Shown here in pieces: positions 1 through 5,838 of a DNA stretch of 43,147 nucleotides. The position numbers were made by a program, and so were the translations under genes. The stretch is from an uncultured Christensenella sp. (GTDB lineage: Bacteria; Bacillota; Clostridia; Christensenellales; Pumilibacteraceae): contig CAJUGC010000015.1 in NCBI GenBank assembly GCA_910585955.1, positions 1-43,147 of the forward strand, read 5' to 3'. How positions within the stretch are numbered: position 1 is the stretch's first letter; every line of letters starts with the position of its first letter. Below the pieces are notes generated by a model. It made no database searches. It was not told the origin of the DNA and saw nothing but the letters and a program-made list of their open reading frames with translations.

Positions 1-109
1 TCACCTCGCTTTTTCTTGGATTTTTCATGCGCATTTATGGGTGAGGGCGTATTCTCAAGCCCGCCCTCACAGGGCTGTTAACTTCGTTTTACCGCATTTT
101 TTACTCCTA

Positions 110-268
110 CTAATCACATAAAACTATGGAAATACGCGTTACTTCTTTTTCTGTAAACAAAAATAAATATTTTAGTATCTCGTTTAAAGCTTTTCGCGCT
201 TTAATCAAGCCCTCGCGCATACACGATACTTTTTCCTTATCGCTAAATTCAACTGTTACTTCGTACAT
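110..268 (-). CDS. Small hypothetical protein (52 aa)
   Basis: An open frame from ATG at 268 to TAG at 110, preceded by a strong ribosome site (GGAAAGGAG, 7-8 nt before the ATG). The product starts MYEVTVEFSDKEKVSC and is rich in Lys, Glu and Arg in the middle, with no signal peptide or membrane segment. It follows the 318-527 frame by about 50 nt on the same strand and likely shares its transcript, which diverges from the XRE repressor at 623. Small genes of this kind are common at the start of the regulated operon in integrative elements. I do not recognise a family; it is called on the ribosome site and context. Confidence 0.55.
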   Translation of the reverse strand: MYEVTVEFSDKEKVSCMREGLIKARKALNEILKYLFLFTEKEVTRISIVLCD

Positions 269-317
269 TCTTCTTTCTCCTTTCCCCGTATCGCCGTTAG
301 GTCAGCGTCGTTTGACG

Positions 318-527
318 TTATGCTCTTAGTAAAACTTCATTTTCTAAAAGCCAATTATACAGCCTTTCCGTAAACATGGTATTTCTATCGTCTATCTCGA
401 CCTTATAGCAACAATAACTTTTTCCGTCTCGTATAATCCCTATAGGATTAGAGTCTACAATGATTTCTAAAGCTCTTTCATTCCTTTTATCTCCTTTACT
501 TGAATTTGAAAAGTAGGATAAAACCAA
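318..527 (-). CDS. Small hypothetical protein, start uncertain, possibly frameshifted
   Basis: The frame runs leftward from a TTG at 527 and ends LLENEVLLRA. The TTG has no ribosome site. The best site (AAAGGAG, 491-497) instead precedes an ATG at 481, which is in another frame and stops after four codons at 467. One inserted base near codon 3 would join that ATG to the long frame and give a protein of about 50 residues. Either this is a decayed gene or translation starts at TTG on a nearly leaderless mRNA. No family recognised. It would be the first gene of the operon repressed by the divergent XRE protein. Confidence 0.4.
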   Translation of the reverse strand: MVLSYFSNSSKGDKRNERALEIIVDSNPIGIIRDGKSYCCYKVEIDDRNTMFTERLYNWLLENEVLLRA

Positions 528-616
528 CTTTCAACTAATAATATAGCACAGTATAACCTACTTTATCAAGAGGTAAACACAAAAAAGTTGATTTTTTCCT
601 ACTTTTTTTGTATCAT
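509..616. promoter_or_regulatory. Divergent promoter region with three AAAGTAGG-type operator boxes
   Basis: Three copies of the box AAAGTAGG occur: 510-517 (+ strand), about 557-564 (reverse) and about 598-605 (reverse). The outer two belong to a near-perfect inverted repeat of about 22 bp, extending AAAGTAGGA..AAAA.CAACTTT with two mismatches. Rightward promoter: TTGATT (588-593), 17 bp, TATCAT (611-616), leading to ATG 623. Leftward promoter: TTGATA (564-569), 18 bp, TATATT (540-545), or TTTACC (572-577), 16 bp, TATACT (550-555). The boxes overlap both promoters, as expected for a repressor that controls itself and the divergent operon. Confidence 0.65.
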
Positions 617-622
617 AAAAAT

Positions 623-937
623 ATGACAATCGAAGAAATCAAAAAATATATGAAAGAACACAAAATCACATATCAAAATTTATCTGATATGTCCAATATT
701 CCTGTAACAACTTTAAAAGATATTTTTAGAGGAGCAATTAAAAACCCGAGAATAGATACTTATAACGCAATAGAAGAAGCTCTTGGACTAAAAGAAAAAA
801 CCACCGATAAGGTGGCTAAAATAATACGAGATTTACAAGATGCGGGTCTAACAGAAGAACGCTATAACGAAATGACGGAAGAGCAAAGACAAGACTTTCT
901 ACAACTCGTCAAGATAATGACTAAGAAAAAGAAATAA
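623..937 (+). CDS. XRE-family transcriptional repressor
   Basis: A 104-residue protein with an N-terminal helix-turn-helix of the Cro/C1 (XRE) type at about residues 8-60, including the recognition-helix stretch NIPVTTLKDIFRG. The C-terminal part is a charged helical tail ending KIMTKKKK. I chose ATG 623 over the upstream TTG 608 because the -10 box TATCAT ends at 616, so the transcript should begin at about 622-624. The mRNA would then be leaderless, which fits the lack of a Shine-Dalgarno. By position it should repress itself and the leftward operon through the AAAGTAGG boxes, like immunity repressors of phages and conjugative elements. Confidence 0.8.
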   Translation: MTIEEIKKYMKEHKITYQNLSDMSNIPVTTLKDIFRGAIKNPRIDTYNAIEEALGLKEKTTDKVAKIIRDLQDAGLTEERYNEMTEEQRQDFLQLVKIMTKKKK

Positions 938-1081
938 CATTTCATAATCTTCATCTGATAAATCACTTTCATTCAACAATGTAGCTATTAAAAATAAATA
1001 TTCTGAAAATATCATAATTAAAATATAACACACCATAAATGACAATGCGTGTCAACTACTTTAGAATATAAGGAGTACATA

Positions 1082-1729
1082 ATGAAAAATAAAATAAAAA
1101 TTTTAATAACTATTCTTTGTTTTAGCATTACTTTTCTTGTAGGTTGCAATATTGAAAACAAATTACTTCAAAATGGACTTGAAATTACATCTCTCTTAGA
1201 AGAAATGGTTAAAAGTGATTCTTATTTTAAACTATATGCAAATTCATTTACAACAGAAACCCAGAGAAAAAAGTTTATTGCAAGCGATTATGATACTCCA
1301 ATAAAAATATATAGTATTTCTGAACCTGACAATAATCTTGCAATAAAAGAAGAATTAGAAAAAGACACATCATTAAAAGAAAATTGGGACAAGCTATCGG
1401 ACGAACTAAAAGAGCAACTAACAAATAGAAATTCATTATTTTCAATCATAAATACAATAAATTTTTCAAATCCCGACTTAAATTATGCTTCAATTACGCA
1501 TATTTATTACGCAGAAAAAGTTTTTTCTAATTGTAAAATACAAAAATCCATTTGCTATTTATACACCTTTGAAACAGGTACCCCTATAGCTGTGATTTTC
1601 ACACCTTTAAACAATAAAATAAAAGCAACTGGGTACTTTTTAATAACTGAAAAAACCAAAACTTTATCCGAAATAAGAAATCTATTTGAACCTTATAAAT
1701 GTGAAGTTAAGGTAGTCTTTGAAAAATAA
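1082..1729 (+). CDS. Hypothetical lipoprotein
   Basis: A 215-residue protein starting MKNKIKILITILCF with a short charged N-region, a hydrophobic stretch and a lipobox (LVGC, Cys22), so it is likely exported and lipid-anchored. The start was set by AGGAG at 1071-1075, 6 nt before the ATG; the 11 upstream codons of the open frame were dropped. The mature part is AT-rich in codon use, has no cysteine pair or repeats I recognise, and matches no family I can name. Composition and position between the repressor and the toxin-antitoxin pair suggest cargo of the integrated element. Confidence 0.7.
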   Translation: MKNKIKILITILCFSITFLVGCNIENKLLQNGLEITSLLEEMVKSDSYFKLYANSFTTETQRKKFIASDYDTPIKIYSISEPDNNLAIKEELEKDTSLKENWDKLSDELKEQLTNRNSLFSIINTINFSNPDLNYASITHIYYAEKVFSNCKIQKSICYLYTFETGTPIAVIFTPLNNKIKATGYFLITEKTKTLSEIRNLFEPYKCEVKVVFEK

Positions 1730-1794
1730 TTACATTAAAATCATGTCCGCGTCATCGGCATTTCAAAATATCTCATTCGCAGAACTTAAAAAAC

Positions 1795-1846
1795 TTGACG
1801 AGCATACCATAATTATGGTATAATCATGGTATGATAAGTTGAGGAG
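1795..1846 (+). promoter_or_regulatory. Toxin-antitoxin promoter with 18-bp palindromic operator
   Basis: Promoter TTGACG (1795-1800), 18 bp, TATAAT (1819-1824). A perfect 18-bp palindrome ATACCATAATTATGGTAT (1804-1821) covers the spacer and -10. A second, shorter dyad ATCAT-GGT-ATGAT follows at 1823-1835. GAGGAG (1841-1846) is the ribosome site for ATG 1856. This is the expected layout for autorepression by a Phd-type antitoxin, alone or with its toxin. Confidence 0.75.
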
Positions 1847-1855
1847 AATAAAGCA

Positions 1856-2101
1856 ATGCACATCATTCCTATCAATCAATTAAAAGACACGGCTAAAATT
1901 TCCGCCATATGTAACGAAAGCAATGAACCCGTTTATATAACGAAAAACGGCTATGGCGATATGGTTATCATGAGCTTAAAAGCATACGAAGAGCAACAAG
2001 AAAAACTTATGCTTAAGGAATTAAAATCAAAACTTGATTTCTCCAAAGCAATCGACGGCAATTCGGTCATGCAAAGGATAAAAAAAGATTATGTCGACTG
2101 A
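1856..2101 (+). CDS. Phd/YefM-family antitoxin
   Basis: An 81-residue protein with the Phd/YefM N-terminal DNA-binding fold: the pattern IPINQLKDTAKISAICNES..PVYITKNGYGDMVIMS is typical, with YITKNG...VIM as the core strand pair. The C-terminal third is charged and helical, as expected for the toxin-neutralising tail. It precedes and overlaps the toxin gene by 11 bp, the usual antitoxin-first order. It probably binds the palindrome at 1804-1821 to repress its own operon. Confidence 0.88.
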   Translation: MHIIPINQLKDTAKISAICNESNEPVYITKNGYGDMVIMSLKAYEEQQEKLMLKELKSKLDFSKAIDGNSVMQRIKKDYVD

Positions 2102-2399
2102 AAAATACGATTACAAATATGACCCTATCGCCGACAAAAATCTTTCCGACATCTTCGAATATATCCGTTTCAATTTGGGAAACCCGAAAGCGGCACAAGA
2201 TTTATATGATACAATAGTCAAAGCAATAGAACAAATCACAGCTTTTCCCGAAAGTGGAGAAATACGGTATGAAGATATACGACGAGTTCTTGTGAAAAAC
2301 TATTGGCTATATTACATTCCAATGCATGAAGTTAAAACAATTTATATAATCAAATTCACTCATGCGACTCAAAAATATGCCAATGAAAACTTCAATTAA
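2091..2399 (+). CDS. RelE/ParE-family toxin
   Basis: A 102-residue basic protein of the RelE/ParE superfamily. It has the N-terminal helices (LSDIFEYIRFNLGNPKAAQ, about residues 18-36), the PESG turn (about 54-57), and the C-terminal strands RRVLVKNYWLYYI...KTIYIIKFTHA. The ATG lies inside the end of the antitoxin gene, so the two are translationally coupled. Sequence alone does not separate an mRNA-cleaving RelE type from a gyrase-poisoning ParE type; the YIRFNLGNPKAA pattern leans towards ParE-like. A toxin-antitoxin pair next to an attachment site would help keep the element in place. Confidence 0.87.
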   Translation: MSTEKYDYKYDPIADKNLSDIFEYIRFNLGNPKAAQDLYDTIVKAIEQITAFPESGEIRYEDIRRVLVKNYWLYYIPMHEVKTIYIIKFTHATQKYANENFN

Positions 2400-2404
2400 C
2401 CACA

Positions 2405-2440
2405 AAAAGCGCGAGATGTTCGCGCTTTTCTGTTCTCTCC
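2405..2440 (+). terminator. Terminator after the toxin-antitoxin pair
   Basis: Inverted repeat AAAAGCGCGA (2405-2414) with TCGCGCTTTT (2420-2429) and a 5-nt loop, followed by a T/C-rich tract. It lies 5 nt after the toxin stop codon. Confidence 0.7.
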
Positions 2441-2489
2441 CCTATTTTTCTACACCTTAGAAATATACCATATTTCAATGCGCCCACAC

Positions 2490-2540
2490 CTAAGGATCTT
2501 GTGGGCGACCATGCAGGTTCAAGTCCTGTCGACCGCACCA
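2490..2540 (+). other. 3' remnant of a tRNA-Leu gene; probable attR site
   Basis: The stretch reads as the 3' part of a class II tRNA: anticodon loop CTAAGGA (AAG at the anticodon, a Leu CUN-type), 3' anticodon stem, a variable arm that can pair TGG-GCGA-CCA, the T arm GCAGG-TTCAAGT-CCTGT, the 3' acceptor strand CGACCGC, discriminator A and encoded CCA (2538-2540). The sequence before 2490 (CGCCCACAC) does not supply the matching 5' anticodon stem, so the gene is not complete. Tyrosine recombinases that use tRNA genes leave this kind of displaced 3' end at the far side of the inserted element. An intact copy sharing this stretch is predicted upstream of the window. Confidence 0.7.
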
Positions 2541-2545
2541 AGCAT

Positions 2546-2583
2546 AACGTAAGTTGAACCGTGTTTGACTTACGTTATTTTTT
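2546..2583 (+). terminator. Terminator downstream of the tRNA remnant
   Basis: A perfect 9-bp stem AACGTAAGT (2546-2554) / ACTTACGTT (2568-2576) is followed by ATTTTTTT. It starts 5 nt after the CCA end and is probably the native terminator of the ancestral tRNA gene, which supports the view that native chromosome begins here. Confidence 0.8.
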
Positions 2584-2588
2584 TACAT

Positions 2589-2625
2589 AAAAAAAGCCGA
2601 ACCGTTACAAAAAATTGTTCGGCTT
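2589..2625 (-). terminator. Terminator of the MerR gene
   Basis: A 9-bp stem AAGCCGAAC (2594-2602) / GTTCGGCTT (2617-2625). In the leftward direction it is followed by a run of T (A tract 2589-2595 on the + strand). It lies about 95 bp after the MerR stop codon. Confidence 0.7.
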
Positions 2626-2718
2626 GAAAATTATTGCGTAATATTGCTTTCATCGCAATTACTATTTTGCAATAATTTAAAATCTAATTTGATATTTTCT
2701 TTCGCCATAGCGCCATTA

Positions 2719-3501
2719 TTATTTTGAAATAAATATCTGTGCTTGATAATTCCATTGTAATATTCCCGAAAGAACGATTAACTGCACTATAAAATCGGGT
2801 ATAATGTTATATTTATTTTTTGCTATTTCAATAAGGTTTTTAATTATTTGTTCACGGTTTTCTTCCGTGCAATCGGCACACAAATATTTGCCTTGCGGTA
2901 GTATTCTAATGCCGTTTGCTTTTGTGAATCTTGTGCAAATTGCAAATAACCGAGATTGTCCGTTTTGCTCGTAAATGCCCGCCAAATCTTCAAATGAAAA
3001 ATCGCTTTTTTGATTATCTAACAGTTGGTCGTAAAAATGTCTGTGATAATTCCACAAATTATCTAATGTCGGTGCTTCCATTTTATCAGACAATAAGATA
3101 ACTCTTTGCGGGTAATCTTTTATAAATACGCTTTGACCGGGTTGCTCTCCGTTTAACTTATTTTCATAAAATTTGCGCGCACGTTGAATTTTTGTTTTTG
3201 CATAATTGAGTTCTGCGATTTTTTCGTCCGCACTAATTTCCGCCTGTTTTAATGTTTCCACTATTTTATTAAACTCGTCGTATGCCAAAATATCTTTGAT
3301 TTCCGTTAAGGTCAAGTCCATACATTGCAAGGCTTTAATTGTATTAAGTCTGACTATTTCTTGTTGCGAATAATAGCGGTAGCCCGTCCACTCGTCTACT
3401 TTACACGGTTTTACTAAATCAATTCGGTCATAATGCCGTAACGTTTCGGTTGTCATATCAACGATTTTTGCCGTTTGACTAATGGAAAAATAATTTTTCA
3501 T
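2719..3501 (-). CDS. MerR-family transcriptional regulator with C-terminal effector domain
   Basis: A 260-residue protein. Residues 1-70 form the MerR winged helix (FSISQTAKIVDMTTETLRHYDRIDL, then GYRYYSQQEI). A coiled-coil dimerisation helix follows at about 75-118, and residues 120-255 resemble a GyrI-like/multidrug-sensing effector domain (BmrR/TipA-like layout), including a CADC motif near residue 209. It is divergent from the lipoprotein at 3605, and the shared promoter has the 19-bp spacer that MerR proteins untwist. It probably activates that gene on binding a small ligand, which cannot be named from sequence. Confidence 0.88.
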   Translation of the reverse strand: MKNYFSISQTAKIVDMTTETLRHYDRIDLVKPCKVDEWTGYRYYSQQEIVRLNTIKALQCMDLTLTEIKDILAYDEFNKIVETLKQAEISADEKIAELNYAKTKIQRARKFYENKLNGEQPGQSVFIKDYPQRVILLSDKMEAPTLDNLWNYHRHFYDQLLDNQKSDFSFEDLAGIYEQNGQSRLFAICTRFTKANGIRILPQGKYLCADCTEENREQIIKNLIEIAKNKYNIIPDFIVQLIVLSGILQWNYQAQIFISK

Positions 3502-3518
3502 TTTTTATAAAATTCCCC

Positions 3519-3549
3519 TTGACTTTTGTGTTACACAAAGGTTTATACT
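3519..3549 (+). promoter_or_regulatory. MerR-type promoter with 19-bp spacer and operator dyad
   Basis: TTGACT (3519-3524), 19 bp, TATACT (3544-3549). The spacer holds the perfect dyad TTTGTGTTACACAAA (3525-3539). A long spacer with a central dyad is the signature of MerR-activated promoters; the regulator gene is immediately divergent. Confidence 0.85.
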
Positions 3550-3604
3550 CATTATAGCATTGTAGAAAAGCGATGTCAAATTATTCAATTCAAGGAGTTT
3601 TATT

Positions 3605-4267
3605 ATGAAAAAATTAACGGTCTTGTTTCTCGCTGTTATAGGCGCATTGGTATTTGCACTCTCCGGTTGCTCAAACAATGATACCTTTACCGAAAAGTCT
3701 TATTCAAGCGGTGAAACAGAAATAGAAAAAATTATCTTACAAGCAACCGACAGAGAAGTTGAAATCAGTGCATCGGACGATAATCAGATTTATATTGATT
3801 ACTTCGACGGCAAAAAAGAATATCTTGATATATCAGTTTCCGAGAGCAAGGAACTTACGGTTAAATTAGTATTCGATAAAGATTGGAAGGATTATATAGG
3901 AACAAAGCCGTCTGCTGAATATCGCAAAATAAAGATTGTTATACCCGATAATTTAATTAGCACACTTTCGGTAAATACGACAAATGAAAATATAAAAGTA
4001 AATTCGCTTTCATTTACGGAAAATATCAGTCTTGACACAAACGGTGGAAATATAATTTGCGAACGTGTAAGCGTTGGCAAATCTATCAACTTAAAAGCAA
4101 AAGACGGTAATATTACAGGCTCGATAATAGGCGGCTGGGACGATTTTTCAATTTCTTGCACGATAAAAAAGGGCGATTGTAATTTGCCTGAGTTAAAAGA
4201 AGGGGGCGAAAAATCGTTCGCTGCCGATTGCAATAACGGCAATATTAGCATTGAATTTGTAAAATAA
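3605..4267 (+). CDS. DUF4097-like lipoprotein (putative beta-helix)
   Basis: A 220-residue protein with a signal peptide and lipobox (LSGC, Cys22), so it is predicted to be membrane-anchored outside the cell. The mature part is a series of short beta strands with repeated patterns (VEISASDDNQIYIDY, LSVNTTNENIKVNS, ISLDTNGGNIIC, INLKAKDGNITGS, FAADCNNGNISIEF), typical of the DUF4097 putative adhesin/beta-helix fold. AAGGAG precedes the ATG. It is the likely target of the divergent MerR regulator. DUF4097 proteins are often tied to envelope stress or cell-surface control, but the role here is not known. Confidence 0.8.
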   Translation: MKKLTVLFLAVIGALVFALSGCSNNDTFTEKSYSSGETEIEKIILQATDREVEISASDDNQIYIDYFDGKKEYLDISVSESKELTVKLVFDKDWKDYIGTKPSAEYRKIKIVIPDNLISTLSVNTTNENIKVNSLSFTENISLDTNGGNIICERVSVGKSINLKAKDGNITGSIIGGWDDFSISCTIKKGDCNLPELKEGGEKSFAADCNNGNISIEFVK

Positions 4268-4358
4268 ATTATGGTTGAAAACGAAAAGGTGTGCTGTATG
4301 TTGCGGTTATATTCACGTTATTATTCGTAGCGATCAGAGCAATATTCCCTATCGGCGT

Positions 4359-4859
4359 TTAAAGCGGATAATTCAGCGCTTCGTCAAGTTTCTCGACGGC
4401 ACATCCTTTGTCTGCATAGTATTGCAGCATTTCATCGATCTTGCGTTTATCATAACTCGTAATGCAATCCGACAGCACATGAACGGTATAACCTTCCTTG
4501 CTCATATTATAGCATGTAGATTTTACGCAAGCTACGGCATCGGCTCCCGCTATGTAAAATTCTTTGATTTTGTTTTTACTTATGAAAGCGGCAAATTTTT
4601 CGCTTGTAAGAGCGTTGCCTTTTGTCTTTGTAAAAATATTCTCCGACACTATTTTCATATCGGCGACCAATTCTTCGCCGCGAGTATCTGGCTTGAATGT
4701 CCTTGTTCCTGCCGATAGATTATTATGCTTGATATAAACAACATGAATATTGTTTGCGACTGCCCAATCAACGGCGGTATTTACATTGCCGATGATTTCC
4801 TTATAATTCTTTGTTATATCATTCTGTATATCTATAATAACAAGCGCCTTGTTCCGCAT
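4359..4859 (-). CDS. Cysteine hydrolase, isochorismatase-like family
   Basis: A 166-residue protein of the isochorismatase-like/nicotinamidase superfamily. The Asp-Lys-Cys triad is visible: Asp10 in ALVIIDIQND, Lys78 in the segment before GNAL, and Cys111 in AGADAVACVKSTC, followed by the usual helix and HVLSDC strand. Members hydrolyse small amides or ureas (nicotinamide, biuret, N-carbamoyl compounds) or isochorismate; the substrate cannot be fixed here. It has its own promoter at 4937-4965 and lies downstream of the five-gene operon on the same strand, so a shared pathway is possible but not shown. Confidence 0.85.
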   Translation of the reverse strand: MRNKALVIIDIQNDITKNYKEIIGNVNTAVDWAVANNIHVVYIKHNNLSAGTRTFKPDTRGEELVADMKIVSENIFTKTKGNALTSEKFAAFISKNKIKEFYIAGADAVACVKSTCYNMSKEGYTVHVLSDCITSYDKRKIDEMLQYYADKGCAVEKLDEALNYPL

Positions 4860-4936
4860 AATTCTTCTCCGTTTGATTATTGTATAGCCCCATGTCTGCT
4901 TTTAAAGCACACGCCATACATTTATTCCGCCAAAAC

Positions 4937-4965
4937 ATTATACCATGTTCGAGAAAGTTTTTCAA
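4937..4965 (-). promoter_or_regulatory. Promoter of the cysteine hydrolase gene
   Basis: Leftward TTGAAA (4960-4965), 17 bp, TATAAT (4937-4942), about 78 bp before the ATG at 4859. It sits just after the stop codon of the LDH-like gene. I see no terminator there, so read-through from the operon is also possible. Confidence 0.65.
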
Positions 4966-4976
4966 GCGTACCGACT

Positions 4977-5837
4977 TTAGCTAATCGAATTTTGTTTGGA
5001 CTTAATATATGATTCCACATCGGCCTTGATATGCTTGATCCCTTTATCGAGATCCGCCGAATTTTCATCGCCGAGACGCATATGAACTTTTGAGATCGTT
5101 CCGTCTTTCGGCATCAGAACCCAGCCGAACGCACACCCGTAAGCTTCATCATAGATCGCTCCGACAAACTTCCGTTTTTCAGATAAACTTTCGTAAATAT
5201 CAAGGCAGGAAAAAGCAACTCCGACATCGGAATGATTTTTCAGCGAAACTATCATTTCACCTTTTCTTTCCAACTCTTCTCTCTCTTTGCCGCTTAAGGC
5301 AACGCCTACGGGAACGCAAAATCGACCGTGTTTGCCTACTACCGCATAATTAAGATCAGACGATTTCTCACTTAATAAAGCCGCCAACCTAAACGAATCC
5401 AAGTTTGTGCTTGTTCCGATAATACTTTTAAACGCCTTATTATACATGAGACCGACGTATGTCGTAGCGGCGTCGTTAGGGTTGGACACAATAATCAAAT
5501 GACCGCGGAAACCTTTGTCTCTCAGCCTCAAAACCGTATCTTCTATTATTTTCAAGCTCTCGAGGACATAGGCGGGATAATCTTTTGATTCGGGCAATCC
5601 CACGCATACGAAACATACAGAGTACGACGACAGCTCCGCGGCTCTCCCCGCATTTTCCAATATCAACGACGGATTGACGGCAAACAGAACTTGTCGCCAA
5701 TCCATAATTATCCCGTCTGCTTTGTTTTCGTTCGTACTCAACAAGCCGATTTTTCGGATTGCGCCGCATTTATAAATAAATGTGTTTAGAATCTGCCGAC
5801 CGACGCAGCCCATTCCGCAAATTAAAACAGAATCCAT
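4977..5837 (-). CDS. Lactate/malate dehydrogenase-like protein, divergent
   Basis: A 286-residue Rossmann protein built like L-lactate/malate dehydrogenase. The NAD-binding GMGCVG is at residues 8-13, SNPND (Asn119) matches the LDH NPVD motif, TNLDSFR gives the Asp147/Arg150 pair, and GKHGR (His170) stands where LDH has the catalytic GEHGD. The mobile loop that normally carries the substrate-orienting and catalytic arginines (GARQxxGESR type) is replaced by GLPESKDYPAY with no Arg, so the substrate is probably not lactate or malate. It is the last gene of the five-gene operon, 1 nt after its neighbour, with AAAGGA before the ATG. A 2-hydroxy-acid or related redox step is inferred. Confidence 0.75.
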   Translation of the reverse strand: MDSVLICGMGCVGRQILNTFIYKCGAIRKIGLLSTNENKADGIIMDWRQVLFAVNPSLILENAGRAAELSSYSVCFVCVGLPESKDYPAYVLESLKIIEDTVLRLRDKGFRGHLIIVSNPNDAATTYVGLMYNKAFKSIIGTSTNLDSFRLAALLSEKSSDLNYAVVGKHGRFCVPVGVALSGKEREELERKGEMIVSLKNHSDVGVAFSCLDIYESLSEKRKFVGAIYDEAYGCAFGWVLMPKDGTISKVHMRLGDENSADLDKGIKHIKADVESYIKSKQNSIS

Positions 5838-5838
5838 C

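Noticed and set aside
41..70. Terminator at the left end (GTGAGGGCG / CGCCCTCAC)
   Set aside because: The stem is good, but neither side has a T tract. It may be a structural repeat. A possible gene start (ATG near 29, minus strand) is cut by the window edge and has no ribosome site.
126..329. Plus-strand ORF of 67 codons
   Set aside because: Antisense to the 52-residue minus-strand gene, which has a much better ribosome site.
899..1015. Minus-strand ORF of 38 codons (MIFSEYLFL start) overlapping the end of the XRE gene
   Set aside because: No ribosome site, overlaps a convincing gene, and is short enough to arise by chance.
2461..2540. Complete tRNA gene
   Set aside because: The 5' acceptor, D arm and 5' anticodon stem are missing, so it is only a 3' remnant.
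4275..4718. Plus-strand ORF of 147 codons
   Set aside because: Antisense to the cysteine hydrolase, whose catalytic motifs are clear; the start has no ribosome site.
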